From Theocolax elegans (lineage: Eukaryota > Arthropoda > Insecta > Hymenoptera > Cerocephalidae), in the NCBI GenBank assembly GCA_026168455.1, contig CM047426.1:45030307-45094306 (forward strand): 64,000 nucleotides of DNA, read 5' to 3'. The notes under the pieces are model-generated. The model was not told the origin of the DNA, made no database searches, and worked only from the letters and a program-made list of their open reading frames with translations. Both the position numbers and the translations under genes were made by a program. Positions 30,401-45,000 of this stretch are shown here, piece after piece (within the stretch, counting starts at the first letter, position 1; every line of letters begins with the position of its first letter).

Positions 30401-33400
30401 TCTGAGGAAATTCGTGATGACTCTACCAACTACGGGATTTCCTGGATCTTTCGGGATTTTCAGAGGAAATTCGGGATAACATCAATAACAACGGAATTAT
30501 CTGGATATTTCTGGAATTTCTGAGGTATCTCTGGATAACTCTACTAAATAAGGGTTTCCTGGATATTTCGGGAATTTCTGAAATATTTCAGAAAGACTCC
30601 ATTAATTATGGTATTTCCTGGATATTTCGGGAATATCTGAGGAAATTTTGGATGATTCTACCAATTACGGGATTTCCTGGATCTTTCGGGAATTTTGGAG
30701 GTATTTCGGGATGACTATACAAATTACGGGATTTCCAGGATATTTCGGGAATTTCTGAGGTATTTCGGGATGATTCTACCAATTACGGGATTTCCTTGAT
30801 ATTACGCGAATTTCTGAGGAAATTCGGGATGAATCTACTAATTACGGGATTTCCTATATATTTCTGGCATTTCTGAGGTATTTCTGGATAACTAAATTAA
30901 ATTAGGGTTTCCTGGATATTTCGGGAATTTCTGAAATATTTCAGAAAGACTCCACTAATTATGGTATTTCCTGGATATTTCGGGAATATCTGAGGAAATT
31001 TTGAATGAATCTACCAATTACGGGATTTCCTGGATCTTTCGGGAATTTCTGAGGTACTTCGGGATGATTCTACCAATTACGGGATTTCCTGGATATTACG
31101 CGAATTTCTGAGGAAATTCGGGATGAATCTACTAATTACGGGATTTCCTAGATATTTCGGGAATTTCTGAGGAATTTCTGGATAACTCTACAAATTAAGG
31201 GATTTCCTGGATATTTCGGGAATTTCTGAGATATTTCAGAAAGACTCCACTAATTATGGAGTTTCCTGGATATTTCGGGAATTTCTGAGGAAATTGGGGA
31301 TAACACCAATAACAACGGGATTTTCTGGATATTTCGGGAATTGCTGCAAAAATTCGGGATGACTTATAATTACAGGATTTCCAGGATCTTTCGGGAATTT
31401 TTGAGCTATTTCGGGATGACTATACAAATTACGGGATTTCCTTGATATTTTGGGAATTTCTGAGGAAATTCGTGATGACTCTACCAATTACGGGATTTCC
31501 TGGACCTTTCGGGAATTTCTGAGGAAATTCGGAATAACACCAATAATAACGGAATTATCTGGATATTTCTGGAATTTCTGAGGTATTTCTGGATAACTCT
31601 ACTAAATAAGGGATTCCTGGATATTTCGGGAATTTCTGAAATATTTCAGAAAGACTCCACTAATTATGGTATTTCTTGGATATTTCGGGAATATCTGAGG
31701 AAATTTTGGATGAATCTACCAATTACGGGATTTCTTGGATCTTTCGGGAATTTTTGAGCTATTTCGGAATGATTCTATTAATTACGAGATTTCCTGGATA
31801 TTTCGGGAATTGCTGAGGTATTTCGGGATGATGCTACTAATTACGGGATTTCTTGGATCTTTCGGGAATTTCTGAGGTATTTCTGGATAACTCTACTAAT
31901 TACGGGATTTCCAGGATATTTCGGGAATTTCTGAGATATTTCGAAATGTCTCCACTAATTATGGTATTTCTTGGATATTTCGGGAATTTCTGATTTATTT
32001 CGGGATGACGCTACTAATTACGGGATTTCCTGGATATTTCGGGAATATCTGAGGAAATTCGTGATGATTCTACCAATATCGGGATTTCCTGGATATTTCG
32101 GGATTTGCTGAGGTATTTCGGGATGATGCTACTAATTACGGGATTTCCTGGAACATTCGGGAATTTCTGAGGTATTTCTGGATAACTCTACTAATTACGG
32201 GATTTCCAGGATATTTCGGGAATTTCTGAGGAAATTCGTGATGACTCTACCAACTACGGGATTTCCTGGATCTTTCGGGATTTTCAAAGGAAATTCGGGA
32301 TAACACCAATAATAACGGGATTTTCTGGATATTTCTGGTATTTCTGAGGTATTTCTGGATAACTCTACTAATTACGGGATTTCCAGGATATTTCGGGAAT
32401 TTCTGAGGAAATTCGTGATGACTCTACCAACTACGGGATTTCCTGGATCTTTCGGGATTTTCAGAGGAAATTCGGGATAACACCAATAATAACGGGATTT
32501 TCTGGATATTTCTGGTATTTCTGAGGTATTTCTGGATAACTCTACTAAATAAGGGATTTCCTGGATATTTCGGGAATTTCTGAGATATTTTGGAATGACT
32601 CCACTAATTATGGAATTTCCTGGATATTTCGGGAATTTCTGAGGAAATTGGGGATAACACCAATAACAACGGGATTTTCTGGATATTTCGGGAATTTCTG
32701 AAAAAATTCGGGATGACTAATAATTACGGGATTTCCAGGATCTTTCGGGAATTTTTGAGCTATTTCGGGATGACTATACAAATTACGGGATTTACTGGAT
32801 ATTTCGGGAATTTCCGAGGAAATTCGTGATGACTCTACCAATTACGGGATTTCCTGGACCTTTCGGGAATTTCTGAGGAAATTCGGAATAACACCAATAA
32901 TAACGGAATTATCTGGATATTTCTGGAATTTCTGAGGTATCTCTGGATAACTCTACTAAATAAGGGTTTCCTGGATATTTCGGGAATTTCTGAAATATTT
33001 CAGAAAGACTCCATTAATTATGGTATTTCCTGGATATTTCGGGAATATCTGAGGAAATTTTGGATGATTCTACCAATTACGGGATTTCCTGGATCTTTCG
33101 GGAATTTTTGAGGTATTTCGGGATGACTATACAAATTACGGGATTTCCAGGATATTTCGGGAATTTCTGAGGTATTTCGGGATGATTCTACCAATTACGG
33201 GATTTCCTTGATATTACGCGAATTTCTGAGGAAATTCGGGATGAATCTACTAATTACGGGATTTCCTATATATTTCTGGTATTTCTGAGGTATTTCTGGA
33301 TAACTAAATTAAATTAGGGTTTCCTGGATATTTCGGGAATTTCTGAAATATTTCAGAAAGACTCCACTAATTATGGTATTTCCTGGATATTTCGGGAATA

Positions 33401-36400
33401 TCTGAGGAAATTTTGAATGAATCTACCAATTACGGGATTTCCTGGATCTTTCGGGAATTTCTGAGGTATTTCGGGATGATTCTACCAATTACGGGATTTC
33501 CTGGATATTACGCGAATTTCTGAGGAAATTCGGGATGAATCTACTAATTACGGGATTTCCTAGATATTTCGGGAATTTCTGAGGAATTTCGGGATGATTC
33601 TATCAATTACGGGATTTCCTTGATATTACGCGAATTTCTGAGGAAATTCGGGATGAATCTACTAATCACGGGATTTCCTGGATATTTCTGGTATTTCTGA
33701 GGTATTTCTGGAAAACTCAATTAAATTAGGGTTTCCTGGATATTTCGGGAATTTCTGAAATATTTCAGAAAGACTCCACTAATTATGGTATTTCCTGGAT
33801 ATTTCGGGAATATCTAAGGAAATTCGTGATGATTCTACCAATATCGGGATTTCCTGGATATTTCGGGAATTGCTGAGGTATTTCGGGATGATGCTACTAA
33901 TTACGGGATTTCCTGGAACATTCGGGAATTTCTGAGGTATTTCTGGATAACTCTATAATTACGGGATTTCCAGGATATTTCGGGAATTTCTGAGGAAATT
34001 CGTGATGACTCTACCAACTACGGGATTTCCTGGATCTTTCGGGATTTTCAGAGGAAATTCGGGATAACATCAATAACAACGGGATTTTCTGGATATTTCT
34101 GGTATTTCTGAGGTATTTCTGGATAACTCTACTAATAAGGGATTTCCTGGATATTTCGGGAATTTCTGAGATATTTTGGAATGACTCCACTAATTGTGGA
34201 ATTTCCTGGATATTTCGGGAATTTCTGAGGAAATTGGGGATAACACCAATAACAACGGGATTTTCTGGATATTTCGGGAATTTCTGAAAAAATTCGGGAT
34301 GACTAATAATTACGGGATTTCCAGGATCTTTCGGGAATTTTTGAGCTATTTCGGGATGACTATACAAATTACGGGATTTCCTGGATATTTCGGGAATTTC
34401 CGAGGAAATTCGTGATGACTCTACCAATTACGGGATTTCCTGGACTTTTCGGGAATTTCTGAGGAAATTCGGAATAACACCAATAATAACGGAATTATCT
34501 GGATATTTCTGGAATTTCTGAGGTATCTCTGGATAACTCTACTAAATAAGGGTTTCCTGGATATTTCGGGAATTTCTGAAATATTTCAGAAAGACTCCAT
34601 TAATTATGGTATTTCCTGGATATTTCGGGAATGTCTGAGGAAATTTTGGATGAATCTACCAATTACGGGATTTCCTGGATCTTTCGGGAATTTTTGAGGT
34701 ATTTCGGGATGACTATACAAATTACGGGATTTCCAGGATATTTCGGGAATTTCTGAGGTATTTCGGGATTATTCTATCAATTACGGGATTTCCTTGATAT
34801 TACGCGAATTTCTGAGGAAATTCGGGATGAATCTACTAATCACGGGATTTCCTGGATATTTCTGGTATTTCTGAAGTATTTCTGGAAAACTCAATTAAAT
34901 TAGGGTTTCCTGGATATTTCGGGAATTTCTGAAATATTTCAGAAAGACTCCACTAATTATGGTATTTCCTGGATATTTCGGGAATATCTGAGGAAATTTT
35001 GAATGAATCTACCGATTACGGGATTTCCTGGATCTTTCGGGAATTTCTGAGGTATTTCGGGATGATTCTACCAATTACGGGATTTCCTGGATATTACGCG
35101 AATTTCTGAGGAAATTCGGGATGAATCTACTAATTACGGGATTTTCTAGATATTTCGGGAATTTCTGAGGTATTTCGGGATGATTCTACCAATTACGGGA
35201 TTTCCTTGATATTACGCGAATTTCTGAGGAAATTCGGGATGAATCTACTAATTACGTGATTTCCTATATATTTCTGGTATTTCTGAGGTATTTCTGGATA
35301 ACTAAATTAAATTAGGGTTTCCTGGATATTTCGGGAATTTCTGAAATATTTCAGAAAGACTCTACTAATTATGGTATTTCCTGGATATTTCGGGAATATC
35401 TGAGGAAATTTTGAATGAATCTACCAATTACGGGATTTCCTGGATCTTTCGGGAATTTCTGAGGTACTTCGGGATGATTCTACCAATTACAGGATTTTCT
35501 GGATATTACGCGAATTTCTGAGGAAATTCGGGATGAATCTACTAATTACGGGATTTCCTAGATATTTCGGGAATTTCTGAGGAATTTCTGGATAACTCTA
35601 CAAATTAAGGGATTTCCTGGATATTTCGGGAATTTCTGAGATATTTCGAAATGTCTCCACTAATTATGGTATTTGTTGGATATTTCGGGAATTTCTGACT
35701 TATTTCGGGATGACGCTACTAATTACGGGATTTCCTGGATATTTCGGGAATATCTAAGGAAATTCGTGATGATTCTACCAATATCGGGATTTCCTGGATA
35801 TTTCGGGAATTGCTGAGGTATTTCGGGATGATGCTACTAATTACGGGATTTCCGGGAACATTCGGGAATTTCTGAGGTATTTTTGGATAACTCTATAATT
35901 ACGGGATTTCCAGGATATTTCGGGAATTTCTGAGGAAATTCGTGATGACTCTACCAACTACGGCATTTCCTGGATCTTTCGGGAATTTCTGAGGTATTTC
36001 GGGATGATTCTACCAATTACGGGATTTCCTGGATATTACGCGAATTTCTGAGGAAATTCGGGATGAATCTACTAATTACGGGATTTCCTAGATATTTCGG
36101 GAATTTCTGAGGAATTTCTGGATAACTCTACAAATTAAGGGATTTCCTGGATATTTCGGGAATTTCTGAGATATTTCGAAATGTCTCCACTAATTATGGT
36201 ATTTCTTGGATATTTCGGGAATTTCTGAAATATTTCAGAAAGACTCCACTAATTATGGTATTTCCTGGATATTTCGGGAATATCTAAGGAAATTCGTGAT
36301 GATTCTACCAATATCGGGATTTCCTGGATATTTCGGGAATTGCTGAGGTATTTCGGGATGATGCTACTAATTACGGGATTTCCTGGAACATTCGGGAATT

Positions 36401-39400
36401 TCTGAGGTATTTCTGGATAACTCTATAATTACGGGATTTCCAGGATATTTCGGGAATTTCTGAGGAAATTCGTGATGACTCTACCAACTACGGGATTTCC
36501 TGGATCTTTCGGGATTTTCAGAGGAAATTCGGGATAACATCAATAACAACGGGATTTTCTGGATATTTCTGGTATTTCTGAGGTATTTCTGGATAACTCT
36601 ACTAAATAAGGGATTTCCTGGATATTTCGGGAATTTCTGAGATATTTTGGAATGACTCCACTAATTGTGGAATTTCCTGGATATTTCGGGAATTTCTGAG
36701 GAAATTGGGGATAACACCAATAACAACGGGATTTTCTGGATATTTCGGGAATTTCTGAAAAAATTCGGGATGACTAATAATTACGGGATTTCCAGGATCT
36801 TTCGGGAATTTTTGAGCTATTTCGGGATGACTATACAAATTACGGGATTTCCTGGATATTTCGGGAATTTCCGAGGAAATTCGTGATGACTCTACCAATT
36901 ACGGGATTTCCTGGACTTTTCGGGAATTTCTGAGGAAATTCGGAATAACACCAATAATAACGGAATTATCTGGATATTTCTGGAATTTCTGAGGTATCTC
37001 TGGATAACTCTACTAAATAAGGGTTTCCTGGATATTTCGGGAATTTCTGAAATATTTCAGAAAGACTCCATTAATTATGGTATTTCCTGGATATTTCGGG
37101 AATGTCTGAGGAAATTTTGGATGAATCTACCAATTACGGGATTTCCTGGATCTTTCGGGAATTTTTGAGGTATTTCGGGATGACTATACAAATTACGGGA
37201 TTTCCAGGATATTTCGGGAATTTCTGAGGTATTTCGGGATTATTCTATCAATTACGGGATTTCCTTGATATTACGCGAATTTCTGAGGAAATTCGGGATG
37301 AATCTACTAATCACGGGATTTCCTGGATATTTCTGGTATTTCTGAAGTATTTCTGGAAAACTCAATTAAATTAGGGTTTCCTGGATATTTCGGGAATTTC
37401 TGAAATATTTCAGAAAGACTCCACTAATTATGGTATTTCCTGGATATTTCGGGAATATCTGAGGAAATTTTGAATGAATCTACCGATTACGGGATTTCCT
37501 GGATCTTTCGGGAATTTCTGAGGTATTTCGGGATGATTCTACCAATTACGGGATTTCCTTGATATTACGCGAATTTCTGAGGAAATTCGGGATGAATCTA
37601 CTAATTACGGGATTTCCTATATATTTCTGGTATTTCTGAGGTATTTCTGGATAACTAAATTAAATTAGGGTTTCCTGGATATTTCGGGAATTTCTGAAAT
37701 ATTTCAGAAAGACTCCACTAATTATGGTATTTCCTGGATATTTCGGGAATATCTGATGAAATTTTGAATGAATCTACCAATTACGGGATTTCCTAGATAT
37801 TTCGGGAATTTCTGAGGAATTTCTGGATAACTCTACAAATTAAGGGATTTCCTGGATATTTCGGGAATTTCTGAGATATTTCGAAATGTCTCCACTAATT
37901 ATGGTATTTGTTGGATATTTCGGGAATTTCTGATTTATTTCGGGATGACGCTACTAATTACGGGATTTCCTGGATATTTCGGGAATTTCTGAGATATTTC
38001 GAAATGTCTCCACTAATTATGGTATTTGTTGGATATTTCGGGAATTTCTGATTTATTTCGGGATGACGCTACTAATTACGGGATTTCCTGGATATTTCGG
38101 GAATATCTAAGGAAATTTGTGATGATTCTACCAATATCGGGATTTCCTGGATATTTCGGGAATTGCTGAGGTATTTCGGGATGATGCTACTAATTACGGG
38201 ATTTCCTGGAACATTCGGGAATTTCTGAGGTATTTTTGGATAACTCTATAATTACGGGATTTCCAGGATATTTCGGGAATTTCTGAGGAAATTCGGGATG
38301 AATCTACTAATTACGGGATTTCCTAGATATTTCGGGAATTTCTGAGGAATTTCTGGATAACTCTACAAATTAAGGGATTTCCTGGATATTTCGGGAATTT
38401 CTGAGATATTTCGAAATGTCTCCACTAATTATGGTATTTCTTGGATATTTCGGGAATTTCTGATTTATTTCGGGATGACGCTACTAATTACGGGATTTCC
38501 TGGATATTTCGGGAATATCTAAGGAAATTCGTGATGATTCTACCAATATCGGGATTTCCTGGATATTTCGGGAATTGCTGAGGTATTTCGGGATGATGCT
38601 ACTAATTACGGGATTTCCTGGAACATTCGGGAATTTCTGAGGTATTTCTGGATAACTCTATAATTACGGGATTTCCAGGATATTTCGGGAATTTCTGAGG
38701 AAATTCGTGATGACTCTACCAACTACGGGATTTCCTGGATCTTTCGGGATTTTCAGAGGAAATTCGGGATAACATCAATAACAACGGGATTTTCTGGATA
38801 TTTCTGGTATTTCTGAGGTATTTCTGGATAACTCTACTAAATAAGGGATTTCCTGGATATTTCGGGAATTTCTGAGATATTTTGGAATGACTCCACTAAT
38901 TGTGGAATTTCCTGGATATTTCGGGAATTTCTGAGGAAATTGGGGATAACACCAATAACAACGGGATTTTCTGGATATTTCGGGAATTTCTGAAAAAATT
39001 CGGGATGACTAATAATTACGGGATTTCCAGGATCTTTCGGGAATTTTTGAGCTATTTCGGGATGACTATACAAATTACGGGATTTCCTGGATATTTCGGG
39101 AATTTCCGAGGAAATTCGTGATGACTCTACCAATTACGGGATTTCCTGGACTTTTCGGGAATTTCTGAGGAAATTCGGAATAACACCAATAATAACGGAA
39201 TTATCTGGATATTTCTGGAATTTCTGAGGTATCTCTGGATAACTCTACTAAATAAGGGTTTCCTGGATATTTCGGGAATTTCTGAAATATTTCAGAAAGA
39301 CTCCATTAATTATGGTATTTCCTGGATATTTCGGGAATGTCTGAGGAAATTTTGGATGAATCTACCAATTACGGGATTTCCTGGATCTTTCGGGAGTTTT

Positions 39401-42400
39401 TGAGGTATTTCGGGATGACTATACAAATTACGGGATTTCCAGGATATTTCGGGAATTTCTGAGGTATTTCGGGATTATTCTATCAATTACGGGATTTCCT
39501 TGATATTACGCGAATTTCTGAGGAAATTCGGGATGAATCTACTAATCACGGGATTTCCTGGATATTTCTGGTATTTCTGAAGTATTTCTGGAAAACTCAA
39601 TTAAATTAGGGTTTCCTGGATATTTCGGGAATTTCTGAAATATTTCAGAAAGACTCCACTAATTATGGTATTTCCTGGATATTTCGGGAATATCTGAGGA
39701 AATTTTGAATGAATCTACCGATTACGGGATTTCCTGGATCTTTCGGGAATTTCTGAGGTATTTCGGGATGATTCTACCAATTACGGGATTTCCTGGATAT
39801 TACGCGAATTTCTGAGGAAATTCGGGATGAATCTACTAATTACGGGATTTCCTAGATATTTCGGGAATTTCTGAGGAATTTCGGGATGATTCTATCAATT
39901 ACGGGATTTCCTTGATATTACGCGAATTTCTGAGGAAATTCGGGATGAATCTACTAATCACGGGATTTCCTGGATATTTCTGGTATTTCTGAGGTATTTC
40001 TGGAAAACTCAATTAAATTAGGGTTTCCTGGATATTTCGGGAATTTCTGAAATATTTCAGAAAGACTCCACTAATTATGGTATTTCCTGGATATTTCGGG
40101 AATATCTAAGGAAATTCGTGATGATTCTACCAATATCGGGATTTCCTGGATATTTCGGGAATTGCTGAGGTATTTCGGGATGATGCTACTAATTACGGGA
40201 TTTCCTGGAACATTCGGGAATTTCTGAGGTATTTCTGGATAACTCTATAATTACGGGATTTCCAGGATATTTCGGGAATTTCTGAGGAAATTCGTGATGA
40301 CTCTACCAACTACGGGATTTCCTGGATCTTTCGGGATTTTCAGAGGAAATTCGGGATAACATCAGTAACAACGGGATTTTCTGGATATTTCTGGTATTTC
40401 TGAGGTATTTCTGGATAACTCTACTAAATAAGGGATTTCCTGGATATTTCGGGAATTTCTGAGATATTTTGGAATGACTCCACTAATTGTGGAATTTCCT
40501 GGATATTTCGGGAATTTCTGAGGAAATTGGGGATAACACCAATAACAACGGGATTTTCTGGATATTTCGGGAATTTCTGAAAAAATTCGGGATGACTAAT
40601 AATTACGGGATTTCCAGGATCTTTCGGGAATTTTTGAGCTATTTCGGGATGACTATACAAATTACGGGATTTCCTGGATATTTCGGGAATTTCCGAGGAA
40701 ATTCGTGATGACTCTACCAATTACGGGATTTCCTGGACTTTTCGGGAATTTCTGAGGAAATTCGGAATAACACCAATAATAACGGAATTATCTGGATATT
40801 TCTGGAATTTCTGAGGTATCTCTGGATAACTCTACTAAATAAGGGTTTCCTGGATATTTCGGGAATTTCTGAAATATTTCAGAAAAACTCCATTAATTAT
40901 GGTATTTCCTGGATATTTCGGGAATGTCTGAGGAAATTTTGGATGAATCTACCAATTACGGGATTTCCTGGATCTTTCGGGAATTTTTGAGGTATTTCGG
41001 GATGACTATACAAATTACGGGATTTCCAGGATATTTCGGGAATTTCTGAGGTATTTCGGGATTATTCTATCAATTACGGGATTTCCTTGATATTACGCGA
41101 ATTTCTGAGGAAATTCGGGATGAATCTACTAATCACGGGATTTCCTGGATATTTCTGGTATTTCTGAAGTATTTCTGGAAAACTCAATTAAATTAGGGTT
41201 TCCTGGATATTTCGGGAATTTCTGAAATATTTCAGAAAGACTCCACTAATTATGGTATTTCCTGGATATTTCGGGAATATCTGAGGAAATTTTGAATGAA
41301 TCTACCGATTACGGGATTTCCTGGATCTTTCGGGAATTTCTGAGGTATTTCGGGATGATTCTACCAATTACGGGATTTCCTGGATATTACGCGAATTTCT
41401 GAGGAAATTCGGGATGAATCTACTAATTACGGGATTTCCTAGATATTTCGGGAATTTCTGAGGAATTTCGGGATGATTCTATCAATTACGGGATTTCCTT
41501 GATATTACGCGAATTTCTGAGGAAATTCGGGATGAATCTACTAATCACGGGATTTCCTGGATATTTCTGATATTTCTGAGGTATTTCTGGAAAACTCAAT
41601 TAAATTAGGGTTTCCTGGATATTTCGGGAATTTCTGAAATATTTCAGAAAGACTCCACTAATTATGGTATTTCCTGGATATTTCGGGAATATCTGAGGAA
41701 ATTTTGAATGAATCTACCGATTACGGGATTTCCTGGATCTTTCGGGAATTTCTGAGGTATTTCGGGATGATTCTACCAATTACGGGATTTCCTGGATATT
41801 ACGCGAATTTCTGAGGAAATTCGGGATGAATCTACTAATTACGGGATTTCTTGGATATTTCGGGAATTTCTGATTTATTTCGGGATGACGCTACTAATTA
41901 CGGGATTTCCTGGATTTTTTCGGGAGTATCTAAGGAAATTCGTGATGATTCTACCAATATCGGGATTTCCTGGATATTTCGGGAATTGCTGAGGTATTTC
42001 GGGATGATGCTACTAATTACGGGATTTCCTGGAACATTCGGGAATTTCTGAGGTATTTCTGGATAACTCTATAATTACGGGATTTCCAGGATATTTCGGG
42101 AATTTCTGAGGAAATTCGTGATGACTCTACCAACTACGGGATTTCCTGGATCTTTCGGGATTTTCAGAGGAAATTCGGGATAACACCAATAATAACGGGA
42201 TTTCCTGGATATTTCTGGTATTTCTGAGGTATTTCTGGATAACTCTACTAAATAAGGGATTTCCTGGATATTTCGGGAATTTCTGAGATATTTTGGAATG
42301 ACTCCACTAATTATGGAATTTCCTGGATATTTCGGGAATTTCTGAGGAAATTGGGGATAACACCAATAACAACGGGATTTTCTGGATATTTCTGAAATTC

Positions 42401-43319
42401 TGAGGTATCTCTGGATAACTCAATTAAATTAGGGTTTCCTGGATATTTCGGGAATTTCTGAAATATTTCAGAAAGACTCCACTAATTATGGTATTTCCTG
42501 GATATTTCGGGAATATCTGAGGAAATTTTGAATGAGTCTACCGATTACGGGATTTCCTGGATCTTTCGGGAATATCTGAGGAAATTTTGAATGAGTCTAC
42601 CGATTACGGGATTTCCTGGATCTTTCGGGAATTTCTGAGGTATTTCGGGATGATTCTACCAATTACGGGATTTCCTGGATATTACGCGAATTTCTGAGGA
42701 AATTCGGGATGAATCTACTAATTACGGGATTTCCTGGATATTTCGGGAATATCTAAGGAAATTCGTGATGATTCTACCAATATCGGGATTTCCTGGATAT
42801 TTCGGGAATTGCTGAGGTATTTCGGGATGATGCTACTAATTACGGGATTTCCTGGAACATTCGGGAATTTCTGAGGTATTTCTGGATAACTCTATAATTA
42901 CGGGATTTCCAGGATATTTCGGGAATTTCTGAGGAAATTCGTGATGACTCTACCAACTACGGGATTTCCTGGATCTTTCGGGATTTTCAGAGGAAATTCG
43001 TGATGACTCTACCAACTACGGGATTTCCTGGATCTTTCGGGATTTTCAGAGGAAATTCGAGATAACACCAATAATAACGGGATTTCCTGGATATTTCTGG
43101 TATTTCTGAGGTATTTCTGGATAACTCTACTAAATAAGGGATTTCCTGGATATTTCGGGAATTTCTGAGATATTTTGGAATGACTCCACTAATTATGGAA
43201 TTTCCTGGATATTTCGGGAATTTCTGAGGAAATTGGGGATAACACCAATAACAACGGGATTTTCTGGATATTTCGGGAATTTCTGAAAAAATTCGGGATG
43301 ACTAATAAATACGGGATTT

Positions 43320-45000
43320 CCAGGATCTTTCGGGAATTTTTGAGCTATTTCGGGATGACTATACAAATTACGGGATTTCCTGGATATTTCGGGAATTTCC
43401 GAGGAAATTCGTGATGACTCTACCAATTACGGGATTTCCTGGACCTTTCGAGATTTCTGAGGAAATTCGGAATAACACCAATAATAACGGAATTATCTGG
43501 ATATTTCTGGAATTTCTGAGGTATCTCTGGATAAGTCAATTAAATTAGGGTTTCCTGGATATTTCGGGAATTTCTGAAATATTTCAGAAAGACTCCACTA
43601 ATTATGGTATTTCCTGGATATTTCGGGAATATCTGAGGAAATTTTGAATGAGTCTACCGATTACGGGATTTTTTGGATCTTTCGGGAATTTCTGAGGTAT
43701 TTCGGGATGATTCTACCAATTACGGGATTTCCTGGATATTACGCGAATTTCTGAGGAAATTCGGGATGAATCTACTAATTATGGTATTTCTTGGATATTT
43801 CGGGAATTTCTGATTTATTTCGGGATGACGCTACTAATTACGGGATTTCCTGGATATTTCGGGAATATCTAAGGAAATTCGTGATGATTCTACCAATATC
43901 GGGATTTCCTGGATATTTCGGGAATTGCTGAGGTATTTCGGGATGATGCTACTAATTACGGGATTTCCTGGAACATTCGGGAATTTCTGAGGTATTTCTG
44001 GATAACTCTATAATTACGGGATTTCCAGGATATTTCGGGAATTTCTGAGGAAATTCGTGATGACTCTACCAACTACGGGATTTCCTGGATCTTTCGGGAT
44101 TTTCAGAGGAAATTCGTGATGACTCTACCAACTACGGGATTTCCTGGATCTTTCGGGATTTTCAGAGGAAATTCGAGATAACACCAATAATAACGGGATT
44201 TCCTGGATATTTCTGGTATTTCTGAGGTATTTCTGGATAACTCTACTAAATAAGGGATTTCCTGGATATTTCGGGAATTTCTGAGATATTTTGGAATGAC
44301 TCCACTAATTATGGAATTTCCTGGATATTTCGGGAATTTCTGAGGAAATTGGGGATAACACCAATAACAACGGGATTTTCTGGATATTTCGGGAATTTCT
44401 GAAAAAATTCGGGATGACTAATAAATACGGGATTTCCAGGATCTTTCGGGAATTTTTGAGCTATTTCGGGATGACTATACAAATTACGGGATTTCCTGGA
44501 TATTTCGGGAATTTCCGAGGAAATTCGTGATGACTCTACCAATTACGGGATTTCCTGGACCTTTCGAGATTTCTGAGGAAATTCGGAATAACACCAATAA
44601 TAACGGAATTATCTGGATATTTCTGGAATTTCTGAGGTATCTCTGGATAAGTCAATTAAATTAGGGTTTCCTGGATATTTCGGGAATTTCTGAAATATTT
44701 CAGAAAGACTCCACTAATTATGGTATTTCCTGGATATTTCGGGAATATCTGAGGAAATTTTGAATGAGTCTACCGATTACGGGATTTCCTGGATCTTTCG
44801 GGAATTTTTGAGGAATTTCGGGATGACTATACAAATTACGGGATTTCCAGGATATTTCGGGAATTGCTGAGGTATTTCGGGATGATTCTACCAATTACGG
44901 GATTTCCTTGATATTACGCGAATTTCTGAGGAAATTCGGGATGAATCTACTAATCACGGGATTTCCTGGATATTTCTGGTATTTCTGAGGTATTTCTGGA
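43320..45000. repeat. recent 1116-bp duplication inside the satellite
   Basis: Private variants such as ACTAATAAATACGGG and GACCTTTCGAGATTTCTG occur at 43300-43460 and again exactly 1116 bp later, with the sequence between also matching. 1116 is 19 monomers minus a few bases. Confidence 0.75.
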
